From positions 1 through 26,758 of the forward strand of contig CAMYED010000008.1 in the NCBI GenBank assembly GCA_947254595.1: DNA of 26,758 nucleotides, given 5' to 3'. Origin of the DNA: an uncultured Gardnerella sp. Its GTDB lineage: Bacteria > Actinomycetota > Actinomycetes > Actinomycetales > Bifidobacteriaceae. Every line of letters starts with the position of its first letter. The stretch's first letter is position 1. Made by a program: the position numbers and the translations under genes. The notes under the pieces were generated by a model. It was not told where the DNA came from. It was given only the letters and a program-made list of their open reading frames with translations, and ran no database searches. Positions 15,175 to 23,072 of this stretch are shown here, in pieces.

Positions 15175-16368
15175 TTATTCCTTATTCCTCTCAGCAGCAT
15201 CCTTAGCATGATCACGTTTTTTACGATCAAGCATTGCATCATACTGCTCGTAAGCTTCCACAATACGACCCACCAAAGCGTGACGCACAACATCTTCCGA
15301 CTTCAAATGCACAAACGCAATATCTCGAACATCACCCAAAATTTTCTCAATAGAAACCAAGCCAGAACGAGGCACAGCTAAATCAACCTGCGTACTATCA
15401 CCAGTAATCACCATCGTAGTATTAAAACCAAGACGAGTAAGAAACATTTTCAACTGCTGCACAGTAGCATTTTGAGCCTCATCTAAAATAACAAACGCGT
15501 CATTCAAAGTACGACCACGCATATAAGCAAGCGGAGCAACCTCAACAACATTTTCATCTAAATAACGCCTAAGTTGAGTTGCACCAAGCATATCGGAAAG
15601 CGCGTCGTAAAGAGGCCTTAAATAAGGGTCAACTTTATCGTTCAAAGTACCAGGCAAAAAACCCAAGTTCTCACCAGCTTCAACAGCAGGACGAGTCAAC
15701 ACGATTCTACGAACCCTACCATCTTCCAATGCGCGAACAGCTTTAGCTACAGCCAAATACGTTTTACCAGTACCAGCAGGACCAATTCCAAAAGTTACTA
15801 TATTAGAGTCCATAGCTTGTACATACGCGGTTTGACCAGCTGTTTTTGCTCGCACAGGATTCCCGCCAGCAAAAGTAATCACACCCTTGCTCATTCGCGC
15901 CCTTGCGCTCATAGCACGCCTACGCGCCTCATCACTTGAAGGCAAAAACTCGCTAGAATCCCTAGAAAATTCATTTTCCGAACGCAAAGCAACGCTTGAC
16001 AAACCGTAAGAACTAGAGTTTAAGCCACTCGCAAGCAATCCACCATCATGCCCAATACGATTCGTACGTACATTATGCTCATCGTTGCGCAAAATATCTC
16101 GCTCCAACATGCGTTTTACTTCGTAAGCATCAATAGGATTATCGTAAGCCGCATCAATCATGCGTCGTATTGCATACTCAGCTTTTGCAGCATCCTCATC
16201 CGCCCTAGCAGAACGCGCCACAATCTGCACGCGCTGACCCCGAACCGTAATATCCGCATCAGGAAAAGCGTGCTCAACTTCACGCAAACCGGAATCTGCC
16301 ACACCTAAAACAGCAACAGAACTCAACTCGCTAGGAATCTGCACAAAACGCGTAGTACTTTTCGTCAC
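15175..16368 (-). CDS. phoH: PhoH family ATPase
   Basis: PhoH-like proteins are cytoplasmic ATPases with a helicase-type nucleotide-binding fold, functionally linked to YbeY and RNA metabolism. The 397-residue protein has Walker A GPAGTGKT (196-203), Walker B VILDEAQN (293-300) and the family motifs RPAVEAGENLGFLPGTL (226-242, split around GENLGFLPG) and TGDSTQVDL. Residues 100-155 form a Ser/Asn-rich linker between the N-terminal domain and the ATPase domain. The start is a GTG at 16368, 3 nt after the HIT gene stop, with GAAGG somewhat distant upstream; coupling to the HIT gene is likely. Confidence 0.94.
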   Translation of the reverse strand: MTKSTTRFVQIPSELSSVAVLGVADSGLREVEHAFPDADITVRGQRVQIVARSARADEDAAKAEYAIRRMIDAAYDNPIDAYEVKRMLERDILRNDEHNVRTNRIGHDGGLLASGLNSSSYGLSSVALRSENEFSRDSSEFLPSSDEARRRAMSARARMSKGVITFAGGNPVRAKTAGQTAYVQAMDSNIVTFGIGPAGTGKTYLAVAKAVRALEDGRVRRIVLTRPAVEAGENLGFLPGTLNDKVDPYLRPLYDALSDMLGATQLRRYLDENVVEVAPLAYMRGRTLNDAFVILDEAQNATVQQLKMFLTRLGFNTTMVITGDSTQVDLAVPRSGLVSIEKILGDVRDIAFVHLKSEDVVRHALVGRIVEAYEQYDAMLDRKKRDHAKDAAERNKE

Positions 16369-16371
16369 GAT

Positions 16372-16749
16372 TTACAAGCTACCTTCTGTAAGTTTTTCAC
16401 CAGTCAACACATGAGCATGAACATGAAACACAGTTTGACCAGCATCAATCCCAGTATTAAACACAAGCCTGTAATCCCCATTAAACTTATCATCAGCAAT
16501 ATGCTGCGCAACTCGAGCAATATGCGCCAAAGTTTCAGGAGCCTCACTAGCCAGCTCTGCAACATTCTTATAATGATTGCGAGGCACAATAAGCACATGA
16601 ACTTTTGCCTGCGGATTAATATCATTAAAAGCTACAATAGTGTCATCTTCATAAACTCGACTGCTTGGAATTTCGCCTGCAATAATCTTACAAAAAATGC
16701 AGTCTGGATCAGTATGGCACGCAGTATTGTTCATAGTTGCATCGCTCAT
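16372..16749 (-). CDS. HIT family nucleotide-binding protein (HinT-like)
   Basis: Histidine-triad proteins hydrolyse nucleoside phosphoramidates and related nucleotides in the cytoplasm. The 125-residue product has CIFCKIIAGEIPSS near the N-terminus, where C17 and C20 probably join histidines in a zinc site. The active-site triad HVHAHVL (109-115, with H109, H111 and H113) is also present. I chose the ATG at 16749 because GGGGAG is 6 nt upstream; a longer reading to 16794 lacks a ribosome site and adds non-conserved residues. It opens the run that continues through phoH, ybeY, the CBS protein and era. The substrate in this organism is unknown. Confidence 0.93.
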   Translation of the reverse strand: MSDATMNNTACHTDPDCIFCKIIAGEIPSSRVYEDDTIVAFNDINPQAKVHVLIVPRNHYKNVAELASEAPETLAHIARVAQHIADDKFNGDYRLVFNTGIDAGQTVFHVHAHVLTGEKLTEGSL

Positions 16750-16876
16750 TGTTTCTCCCCTATTTTTTATTATGAAAATTTTATTACGAAACAAAATTCA
16801 TGCCAAAAGCCAAAAGCCATCGGCATACTATACACTATTTTACACAAACTTGCGCATTTTATTTATAGCTTTTGCA

Positions 16877-17674
16877 CTATTCGTAGCGTCCTAAAGCGCG
16901 CGAAAGAAGCGAAAGCGCTACTGGACCTGCGGTAGATGCGCGCAAAATATTGCTACCCAAAACGCAGCTTTTAGCGCCAGCGTCAACAAACATTGACACT
17001 TCTTCATCGCTAATGCCACCTTCCGGCCCAACTAAAACGTAAATTGTACGCTCTTTCCCGTCCTTAAGGCAGCGATCAGTAAGCGTATTTACAGCGTTTT
17101 CTATTTGACTCCAGCAGTCAGTTGCGTCCTGATGCAACACAATTACCATATTTCCGTAAACGCATGCGCGCCTACATATTGCAACGATTTGCTTACTGGA
17201 CACACATTCCTGAAGCTCCGGAATCCACGCTCTCCGCGACTGCTCAGTAGCAGACTGCAACACTTGATTCCAACGCTTATCAGTGCGGCCAGGCTTCCAC
17301 TTCGCAATAGAACGGTCCGCACACCACGGAATCACTTCATCTACGCCAATCTGCGTAGCCATGTCAATTGCTTGCTCATCGTGGCCAGTTTTTGCTAAAG
17401 CCTGCACAAGCGCAAGTCGCGTAGTGCGGCGTGCTTCCCTAGTAAAAGCATCAACGCGAACTAAACCATTTTCCGCATCCGTAACAGTTGCGTGAATTCT
17501 CAAGCCTTTTCCGTCGGAAAGCTGCAAAGCGTCGCCCTCTGCCAAGCGCATGGCAGATATTGCATGACGTTTTACACTGGAAGGAAGCGTAAGCGTCCAA
17601 CCTTCTTCAATTCCATCTGCAAGCACGGGAGCATTATCGTGATCAGTATCAAGCAAAAACAAAGCGTCGGTCAT
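16877..17674 (-). CDS. rsmE: 16S rRNA (uracil1498-N3)-methyltransferase RsmE
   Basis: RsmE methylates U1498 of 16S rRNA in the assembled 30S subunit, using S-adenosylmethionine. The 265 residues show an N-terminal PUA-like RNA-binding part (KRHAISAMRLAEGDAL, 35-50) and a SPOUT knot with ALAKTGHDEQAIDMATQIGVDEVIPW (92-117), GPEGGIS (216-222) and LGSNILRASTAGPVAL (239-254). The last motif has the actinobacterial LRxSTA form, not the LRxETA of E. coli. The ATG at 17674 has no clear ribosome site. The gene precedes the HIT gene on the same strand with 127 bp between them, so co-transcription is possible but not shown. Confidence 0.94.
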   Translation of the reverse strand: MTDALFLLDTDHDNAPVLADGIEEGWTLTLPSSVKRHAISAMRLAEGDALQLSDGKGLRIHATVTDAENGLVRVDAFTREARRTTRLALVQALAKTGHDEQAIDMATQIGVDEVIPWCADRSIAKWKPGRTDKRWNQVLQSATEQSRRAWIPELQECVSSKQIVAICRRACVYGNMVIVLHQDATDCWSQIENAVNTLTDRCLKDGKERTIYVLVGPEGGISDEEVSMFVDAGAKSCVLGSNILRASTAGPVALSLLSRALGRYE

Positions 17675-17726
17675 ACGTCAAGCCTAGCTTGAGGCGCTAG
17701 ACAAACTTTCAAAACTGTCAATTAAA

Positions 17727-18770
17727 CTATAAGTTTTGGGATTCGTTTATAAGAGTAGTAAGCTGCCAAATCTCTTCGCCAATGTCGATTCCGCGCGGAC
17801 ACTGCCTTGAGCAAGCTCTAACAGACTGGCACGCGCTAATACCGTCGCTGCCGTCAATCAAATCTAATCGACGCTCTGTTGCGCTATCTCGAGAATCGTA
17901 AATAAAACGAGCCGCATTAATCAAAGCAGCAGGACCAATAAACGCTTCTCCTCCAGCATAAATCGGGCATACACCCTCGCAAGCCCCGCACATAATGCAG
18001 TTACTTAAAAGCTCAAACTTTTGCAGCTCTTCAGGGTGCTGCAAAAACTCAATAAGCTTAATTTTCCCCTCACTGTTTCGCGTAGGAACGTTTGCTGATT
18101 GCAAATACGGTTCTAAACGTTTTATTTGCGCTATCATAGGTGAAATATCGCATATAAGATCGCGCTGAACAGCAAAACCAGAAAGTGGTGCTAATTCAAT
18201 AATCCCAAAACTGCCATTTTGCTGCATTGCAGTCCCTTTTAATTCTTGACGCGAATCTGTTGATTTCGCCGGTTGCACACCACTAACAGCCGAACCGGTT
18301 TTTCTAAATCCGCGAGACTGCACGTCACTGCCGCTTTCAAGACGCGCGTTTGCACCTACTGTTGCACTACAAAGTAGCGTTGGCATGCCGTTTACGTTTG
18401 CCGCGTCTGAGCCGCATACTCCGTGACCGCAAGAGTATCGAAAAGCTAAAGTTGGGTCGATTGTGCGCTTGATAGTTAATAGGCAGTCGAGAATAGTATC
18501 CGTTGGGCGAACGCGCAAAACGTAATCTTGAACCCAATGCTTGCCTTGAATGCGTTTCATGGCTTGCGTTGAAGATTCAGTCATACTATTTTCGTTTTCT
18601 GCAGAATCTACTTTTGCAAAAGGATTGCTACGCTTTTTGCGCGCAAAAGGACTTCCTCTACGTTTGCTAGCAGCCTGCTTGCTATCTGCAGAATCTTGAG
18701 CGCTGGAAGGTAAAAAACGAGAAACGCGTAAAGTAACGAGCGCAGTGTTATTGCAAAGCTCATTACTCAT
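17727..18770 (-). CDS. sdhB: Succinate dehydrogenase/fumarate reductase iron-sulfur subunit, expanded
   Basis: SdhB/FrdB carries electrons between the flavoprotein and quinone in complex II. This 347-residue protein has the [2Fe-2S] ligands C114, C119 and C134, with Asp122 at the position where E. coli SdhB also has Asp. The ferredoxin-type sets are C258, C261, C264 and C268, and C314, C320 and C324 (SACQSVRACSRQCPRG). Usual length is about 240. The extra sequence is a Lys/Arg/Ser-rich insert near 22-70 and a Ser/Gly/Gln-rich insert near 139-185, between the two cluster domains. GGAGGT precedes the ATG at 18770. No flavoprotein or membrane-anchor gene is adjacent, so its partner must be elsewhere or it serves another oxidoreductase. 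Confidence 0.85.
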   Translation of the reverse strand: MSNELCNNTALVTLRVSRFLPSSAQDSADSKQAASKRRGSPFARKKRSNPFAKVDSAENENSMTESSTQAMKRIQGKHWVQDYVLRVRPTDTILDCLLTIKRTIDPTLAFRYSCGHGVCGSDAANVNGMPTLLCSATVGANARLESGSDVQSRGFRKTGSAVSGVQPAKSTDSRQELKGTAMQQNGSFGIIELAPLSGFAVQRDLICDISPMIAQIKRLEPYLQSANVPTRNSEGKIKLIEFLQHPEELQKFELLSNCIMCGACEGVCPIYAGGEAFIGPAALINAARFIYDSRDSATERRLDLIDGSDGISACQSVRACSRQCPRGIDIGEEIWQLTTLINESQNL

Positions 18771-18859
18771 CGCGCGTTACCTCCAAATACGTACTATTCT
18801 AGTTTGCCACAATACTTGCACAGGATTGTAATCGCAGCATAGTTACATAAGCGGATTAC

Positions 18860-18960
18860 GATATTTTCGTTACACCGCCGTAAAGCAAATATCGGTTTTA
18901 CGATATATTTAGATATTTTCGTTACAGTCACGTAAAACAAATGCCGTTTTAAGCATAAAT
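18860..18960. repeat. 52-bp imperfect tandem repeat, two copies
   Basis: GATATTTTCGTTAC occurs at 18860 and 18912, exactly 52 bp apart, and the following (C/A)CGTAAA(G/A)CAAAT..CGGTTTTA segments also match. The array fills about half of the 207-bp spacer between the sdhB-like and LOG genes. Its reverse complement lines up with the 52-bp unit at 6875. Confidence 0.85.
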
Positions 18961-18977
18961 GCAGAGAAGCTAACGGC

Positions 18978-19784
18978 TTAATTAACTCCCGAAGCAATGC
19001 GCACTGCTTCCAGCGGATCGTCCGTAATAGCAAACAAGTGCGGGTCAAGCGGAGAAATCAAACCACGACTCGTTACAGTAGACTGCAACCAGTCGATCAA
19101 GCCCTTCCAATATTCAGTTCCAAAAAGTACAACCGGCACGCGCGCAACCTTATGCGTTTGAACAAGCGTCAAAGCCTCAAACATCTCATCCATTGTTCCA
19201 AACCCACCCGGGCAAACAATAATCCCTGAAGAATACTTCATAAACATTGTTTTACGCACAAAGAAGTACCTAAATTGCATTCCAAGATTAATCCACTTAT
19301 TTAAGCCCTGCTCGTGAGGAAGCTCAATACCCAAACCTACAGAAGTTCCGCCAGCTTCCGTCGCACCACGATTCGCAGCTTCCATAATCCCAGGGCCACC
19401 ACCAGTAATAACAGCAAAACCGCGTTTTACCAACTCCGCACCCATTTTGCGGGCCGCAGCATACTCAGGATCACAATCCTTTATGCGCGCTGACCCAAAA
19501 ACCGTAACAGCCTTACCCAAAGACGCGAGCGCATCAAAACCGTCAACAAACTCAGCCTGAATACGAAGCGCACGCCAAGGGTCTGCACTTCGCCAATCCC
19601 ACTTAGTATCTTCAGCTACACCAACGCCTGCCGCAAGTTGCTGACTACTATTATCATTGCGAAGTAGCGTTTCAGTAGTACTTTCTTTAGGTATCATTGA
19701 GCCTCGCATAAGCACTGAACCGCGATGATACGTACTATTCCACGGAGGAACATCTACTGAAAAATCATCTTGACTATTAGCCAT
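18978..19784 (-). CDS. LOG-family Rossmann-fold protein (TIGR00730)
   Basis: LOG proteins, often mislabelled lysine decarboxylases, are phosphoribohydrolases that release bases from nucleotide monophosphates; the plant members activate cytokinins. The 268-residue protein has GGGPGIMEAANRGA (128-141) and the diagnostic PGGFGTMDEMFE (192-203), with AVTVFGSARI near 92-101 at the first strand. The first 65 residues are non-conserved and hydrophilic. I chose the ATG at 19784, which has GGGAG 6 nt upstream; a TTG four codons earlier is less likely. Its physiological substrate is not known from sequence. Confidence 0.9.
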   Translation of the reverse strand: MANSQDDFSVDVPPWNSTYHRGSVLMRGSMIPKESTTETLLRNDNSSQQLAAGVGVAEDTKWDWRSADPWRALRIQAEFVDGFDALASLGKAVTVFGSARIKDCDPEYAAARKMGAELVKRGFAVITGGGPGIMEAANRGATEAGGTSVGLGIELPHEQGLNKWINLGMQFRYFFVRKTMFMKYSSGIIVCPGGFGTMDEMFEALTLVQTHKVARVPVVLFGTEYWKGLIDWLQSTVTSRGLISPLDPHLFAITDDPLEAVRIASGVN

Positions 19785-19806
19785 AACTACTCCCAAAAAA
19801 TAATCA

Positions 19807-19852
19807 TAAAAACTAATACGAAAAACTAATACGAAAAACTAATACTAAAAAC
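19807..19852. repeat. 13-bp tandem repeat after nhaA
   Basis: The motif AAAAACTAATACG is repeated about four times in degenerate form, ending at the nhaA stop codon. It fills the 67-bp spacer between the nhaA and LOG genes. Confidence 0.7.
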
Positions 19853-21111
19853 TAATCTTCAACATCATCCAATTCCTCCTCAATATGCTTCGATTGCATA
19901 GAAAGCAAGAATCCCGCAACACCAGCAGCAACAATAGAAGCAACAAGAACACCAAAACGCGCTTCCGCAGACAAATCTGCGTCCGAATACGCAAGAGAAG
20001 CAATCAAAAGCGACACAGTAAAACCAATACCACAAGCGCAAGCAGTTGGAAGTAAATCAACTACGCGAAGACCATCCGGCACTTTTAAGCCCAATATTTT
20101 CTTCGACAACCAAGCAGTTACCATAATTCCCAAAGGCTTACCAACAACAAGCGCAATAGTTATTGCAATAAGAATCGGAGACAGCAACAATTCCCAAGTA
20201 AGCGTTTCAAAATGCACGCCAGTAGCAAAAAGCGCAAAAATAGGCAACGCAACCAAAGCAGACACAGGCTGAATTTTTTCGCGGTAACGTTCAGCACGCA
20301 AAGTTTTTTCACCATGAACCAAATGCGCAGGAGTAAGAAGACCAACCATTACACCAGCTAAAGTCGGGTGAACACCAGCTTCATACATCATAACCCAGGC
20401 CACAATACCCACTATTGCAACAAGAGGCCACGGAACACGCTTAAGACGCACTAAAGTAGTCCAAAGCAGTCCACACACTACAACACCAACAAACCAGTAC
20501 CACGCGTTTAAGGCCGAGAAAAATACGGCAATAAGAGCAATACCAATCAAATCGTCAACAGTTGCAAGAGTCATTAAAAACGCGCGCAAAGAATGCGGCA
20601 AAGTTTTTGCAAACAAAGCCAACACTGCAAGCGAAAAAGCAATATCAGTTGCCGTTGGTATTGCCCAACCAGCACGCACCATACCTAAAGTCGGCAAAGC
20701 GCCAGAAGTAAGACGCATAATTTCCTGACCAGCGTGAAGCTCAGAAAAAACAGTTACCGTTGCAACAAAAAGCAAAGGAGGAACAACCATGCCACCAACT
20801 GCGCAAATCATTGGCATTGCAGCAGCTTTAGGATCGGAAAGAGAGCCCGCAATAAGCTCATGCTTCAAATCTAAACCAACCGAAAGGAAGAAAATAGTAA
20901 GCACACCATCCTGTACCCAATGGCTAATTGACATGTGAATATTAGTCCACGGAATACCAATATGCGTGTTAGAGATTGATTCAAACACTGGCGCGGTTAT
21001 AGGAATATTAGCTAGTAACAGGCCGGTAAGAGCAAAACCAAGCATAATTAAGCCAGAAATTCGCTCATTATTCGCTATATTGCGTGCTATTCTCCAACTG
21101 CGTCGTATCAT
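19852..21111 (-). CDS. nhaA: Na+/H+ antiporter NhaA
   Basis: NhaA exchanges two protons for one Na+ (or Li+) and supports sodium and alkaline pH homeostasis. The 419-residue form has about 12 hydrophobic segments and the catalytic features of the family: GLDLKHEL (79-86), TDIAFSLAVLALF with D156, TVDDLIGIALIAVF with D186-D187, and VGKPLGI with the lysine equivalent to E. coli K300. The C-terminus is acidic (EEELDDVED). I chose the ATG at 21111 because the family begins near RISGLIML and GGAGG lies upstream (spacing somewhat long at about 12 nt). A longer open frame to 21354 would overlap the tRNA gene and its terminator and is rejected. Confidence 0.93.
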   Translation of the reverse strand: MIRRSWRIARNIANNERISGLIMLGFALTGLLLANIPITAPVFESISNTHIGIPWTNIHMSISHWVQDGVLTIFFLSVGLDLKHELIAGSLSDPKAAAMPMICAVGGMVVPPLLFVATVTVFSELHAGQEIMRLTSGALPTLGMVRAGWAIPTATDIAFSLAVLALFAKTLPHSLRAFLMTLATVDDLIGIALIAVFFSALNAWYWFVGVVVCGLLWTTLVRLKRVPWPLVAIVGIVAWVMMYEAGVHPTLAGVMVGLLTPAHLVHGEKTLRAERYREKIQPVSALVALPIFALFATGVHFETLTWELLLSPILIAITIALVVGKPLGIMVTAWLSKKILGLKVPDGLRVVDLLPTACACGIGFTVSLLIASLAYSDADLSAEARFGVLVASIVAAGVAGFLLSMQSKHIEEELDDVED

Positions 21112-21130
21112 GCTGAAATACTTCCTCCCA

Positions 21131-21229
21131 TAAGTGCGTTTACGTAAAATTGAGTTTGCGTAAAAGTGCATTTGTGTAAAAGTAGTTTCCACAAAAGTAG
21201 TTTGCACAAAAACAAGCTCGCACAAAAGT
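21131..21229. repeat. Degenerate 15-16-bp repeats upstream of nhaA
   Basis: About six consecutive units of the form TTTGCGTAAAAGTGCA follow each other, with the GTAAAA core changing to CACAAAA in the distal units. They occupy the untranslated region between the nhaA start and the tRNA terminator. Confidence 0.7.
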
Positions 21230-21289
21230 GCGAAATATGCAAATTGCACTTTTTCAGTATAGCTGAGAGGGATAAACCGCGCGTTGCGT

Positions 21290-21322
21290 ACAAAAAAACG
21301 CAGAACCGAAGCTCTGCGTTTT
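21290..21322 (-). terminator. Rho-independent terminator after tRNA-Arg
   Basis: On the minus strand AACGCAGAGC and GTTCTGCGTT (21311-21320 with 21297-21306) enclose a UUCG tetraloop and run into seven T residues. It lies just downstream of the tRNA 3' end. Confidence 0.92.
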
Positions 21323-21327
21323 GACTG

Positions 21328-21401
21328 TGCGCCAGACAGGATTCGAACCTGCAACCTTCTGATCCGTAGTCAGATGCTCTAATCCGTTGGGCTACTGGCG
21401 C
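21328..21401 (-). tRNA. tRNA-Arg (anticodon ACG)
   Basis: The 74-nt cloverleaf has acceptor strands GCGCCAG/CTGGCGC, a D-loop with AACGGATTAGAGC, anticodon loop CTACGGA (complement of 21363-21369) giving anticodon ACG, and a T-arm with GGTTCGAATCC. A34 is expected to be deaminated to inosine, reading CGU, CGC and CGA. The discriminator base is A and the CCA end is not encoded. It is flanked by its own promoter and terminator and lies between nhaA and clpP2. Confidence 0.96.
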
Positions 21402-21449
21402 ATGTTTTCCGGTCTCAAGAAGCTCGTTCTCGTTTCCGGCAACTTGACT

Positions 21450-21478
21450 AATATACAACCATATCCATCAAAACACAA
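21450..21478 (-). promoter_or_regulatory. Candidate promoter of tRNA-Arg
   Basis: On the minus strand TTGTGT (21473-21478) and TATATT (21450-21455) are 17 bp apart, about 50 bp upstream of the tRNA. The -35 overlaps the clpP terminator hairpin. The -10 is good, the -35 weak. Confidence 0.4.
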
Positions 21479-21502
21479 ACCCCGGCGTGTCGGCCGGGGT
21501 TT
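21477..21502 (-). terminator. Rho-independent terminator of the clpP1-clpP2 operon
   Basis: AAACCCCGGC (21477-21486) and GCCGGGGTTT (21493-21502) form a perfect 10-bp stem around a 6-nt loop. On the minus strand it is followed by GTGTTTTG. It lies 74 bp after the clpP2 stop; the symmetric flanks could make it work in both directions. Confidence 0.88.
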
Positions 21503-21576
21503 TGTGCAGCAACTTACATGCCTTAACTCATATAAAACGCAAGCAAAACTCACTCACGCTAATACTAAAAATTACA

Positions 21577-22251
21577 CTAATTGCGGTGCTCAAGAACCGC
21601 ATCAACCATTCCGTAATCCTTAGCTTCCTTAGCAGTCAAAATAGTATCTACTTCAATATCCTTACGAATACGCTTAATATCCTGACCAGTATGCTTTGCA
21701 AGAGTTGACTCCAACCACTCACGCAAGCGCAACATTTCCTTAGCCTGAAGCTCAATCTCAGTCGCCTTACCAAAATCTTGACCCATAGAAGGCTGATGAA
21801 TAAGAACGCGAGCATTCGGCAAAATCATGCGCTTGCCATGAGCGCCAGCCGCAAGCAAAATAGCAGCAGCAGAAGCAGCCTGACCTAAGCAAACAGTTTG
21901 AACATCCGGCTTAATGTACTGCATAGTATCGTAAATAGCAGTCATAGCAGTCATAGAGCCGCCTGGAGAATTAATGTACATCATCACATCGCGGTCAGCA
22001 TTCATGCTTTCCAATACCAAAAGCTGAGCCATAATATCGTCAGCAGAAGTGTCGTCAACCTGAACACCCATGAAAATAATACGATCCTCAAACAGTTTCG
22101 TGTAAGGATCCTGCGTTTTTAAGCCGTACGGAGTTTGCTCACCAAACTGAGGCAAAACATAACGGTTAGTAACACGCTGAGCGGAAGTAACTCCACCAAA
22201 ACCAGCTAAACGCTCAGCGCGCGCAACAAACTTTGCTTCTTCACTTGCCAT
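21577..22251 (-). CDS. clpP2: ATP-dependent Clp protease proteolytic subunit 2
   Basis: ClpP forms the barrel-shaped serine peptidase that degrades proteins fed by Clp ATPases. The 224 residues include the catalytic triad S127 (GQAASAAA), H152 (IHQPS) and probably D202, plus the oxyanion-region SPGGSMTAM near 95-103. A 30-residue N-terminal stretch is longer than in E. coli mature ClpP and may be a propeptide. The ATG at 22251 starts 3 nt after clpP1 stops, with GAGGAG inside the end of clpP1, so the two are coupled. Actinobacteria use a mixed ClpP1P2 complex. Numbering P1/P2 is by gene order. Confidence 0.95.
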   Translation of the reverse strand: MASEEAKFVARAERLAGFGGVTSAQRVTNRYVLPQFGEQTPYGLKTQDPYTKLFEDRIIFMGVQVDDTSADDIMAQLLVLESMNADRDVMMYINSPGGSMTAMTAIYDTMQYIKPDVQTVCLGQAASAAAILLAAGAHGKRMILPNARVLIHQPSMGQDFGKATEIELQAKEMLRLREWLESTLAKHTGQDIKRIRKDIEVDTILTAKEAKDYGMVDAVLEHRN

Positions 22252-22254
22252 AAG

Positions 22255-22866
22255 TTACTCCTCACCACGCATAGAAGCAGGAGTGGTAACGATTTTATCC
22301 ACGAAACCATACTCCAACGCTTGCTGCGCCGTAAACCAGTGGTCATATTCGTTATCTCGGTAAATCTCCTCCACCGTATGACCAGTCTGCTTCGCAGTCA
22401 ATTCAGAAAGCGTTTTCTTCATATCCATAATAAGCTCAGCATTAATACGAACATCCGTAGCAGTGCCACCAACACCGCCAGAAGGCTGATGCATAAGCAC
22501 GCGCGCATGCGACGTAATAAAACGCTTACCAGGAGTTCCAGAACTAAGCAAGAACTGACCCATAGAAGCAGCCATTCCAACAGCAATAGTCGCAACATCT
22601 GGCTCAATAAGCTGCATAGTATCGTAAATTGCCATACCTGCGGTAATAGAACCACCCGGAGAATTAATATACAACCAAATATCCTTCTTAGGATCTTCTG
22701 CAGCAAGCATCAGCATCTGAGCGCAGATGATATTAGCATTCTCGTCTTTTACTTCAGATCCCAACCAAATAATGCGATCTTTTAGCAACCGATTAAAAAT
22801 AGAATCAGTTGGCGAAGATGCTTCCGCCTGTTCCATAACAGGAGAAGCTGTAAAAAGCTCAGTCAC
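22255..22866 (-). CDS. clpP1: ATP-dependent Clp protease proteolytic subunit 1
   Basis: The 203-residue product has SPGGSITAGMAIYDTM (69-84), catalytic S101 in GMAASMGQ, H126 in LMHQPSGG and D175 in DNEYD. Ser-His and His-Asp spacings equal those of E. coli ClpP. The start is a GTG at 22866 with AAGGAG 5 nt upstream. It is the promoter-proximal gene of the clpP1-clpP2 pair and is divergent from the Asn-rich membrane protein. I see no clear ClgR-type operator in the 206-bp spacer. Confidence 0.95.
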   Translation of the reverse strand: MTELFTASPVMEQAEASSPTDSIFNRLLKDRIIWLGSEVKDENANIICAQMLMLAAEDPKKDIWLYINSPGGSITAGMAIYDTMQLIEPDVATIAVGMAASMGQFLLSSGTPGKRFITSHARVLMHQPSGGVGGTATDVRINAELIMDMKKTLSELTAKQTGHTVEEIYRDNEYDHWFTAQQALEYGFVDKIVTTPASMRGEE

Positions 22867-22964
22867 CTTATCTCCTTACCATAAACTTAAGTATTCCTAG
22901 ATTATCGTGTGCGCGTGACCGTATAGAAAATATAGTATGCAGCAAATCAGTGAAATATTCTAGA

Positions 22965-22988
22965 CTGAATTTTTACGAATCGATTCAG
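22965..22988. promoter_or_regulatory. Inverted repeat in the clpP1/23073 divergent spacer
   Basis: CTGAAT (22965-22970) and ATTCAG (22983-22988) are arranged around a perfect 10-bp palindrome, GAATCGATTC (22977-22986), which overlaps the right arm. It could be an operator for one or both divergent genes, but no regulator family is recognised. Confidence 0.3.
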
Positions 22989-23013
22989 ATAATTATTCAA
23001 CCATTATATAGAT

Positions 23014-23042
23014 TTGACATAAAATATTTAGTATATTTTTAT
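23014..23042 (+). promoter_or_regulatory. Candidate promoter of the Asn/Gln/Tyr-rich protein gene
   Basis: A perfect TTGACA (23014-23019) is followed 17 bp later by TTTTAT (23037-23042), about 30 nt upstream of the start codon. The -35 is ideal, the -10 moderate, in an A+T-rich context. Confidence 0.5.
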
Positions 23043-23072
23043 TAATGTAAATTAGCTCGAAGGGGAGAAATC

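Noticed and set aside
14546..15211. 221-residue plus-strand frame over ybeY
   Set aside because: Antisense to ybeY and rich in Arg/His/Thr as expected for a shadow frame.
21112..21354. N-terminal extension of NhaA to 21354
   Set aside because: It would run through the tRNA terminator and into the tRNA-Arg gene; NhaA proteins start near the chosen ATG.
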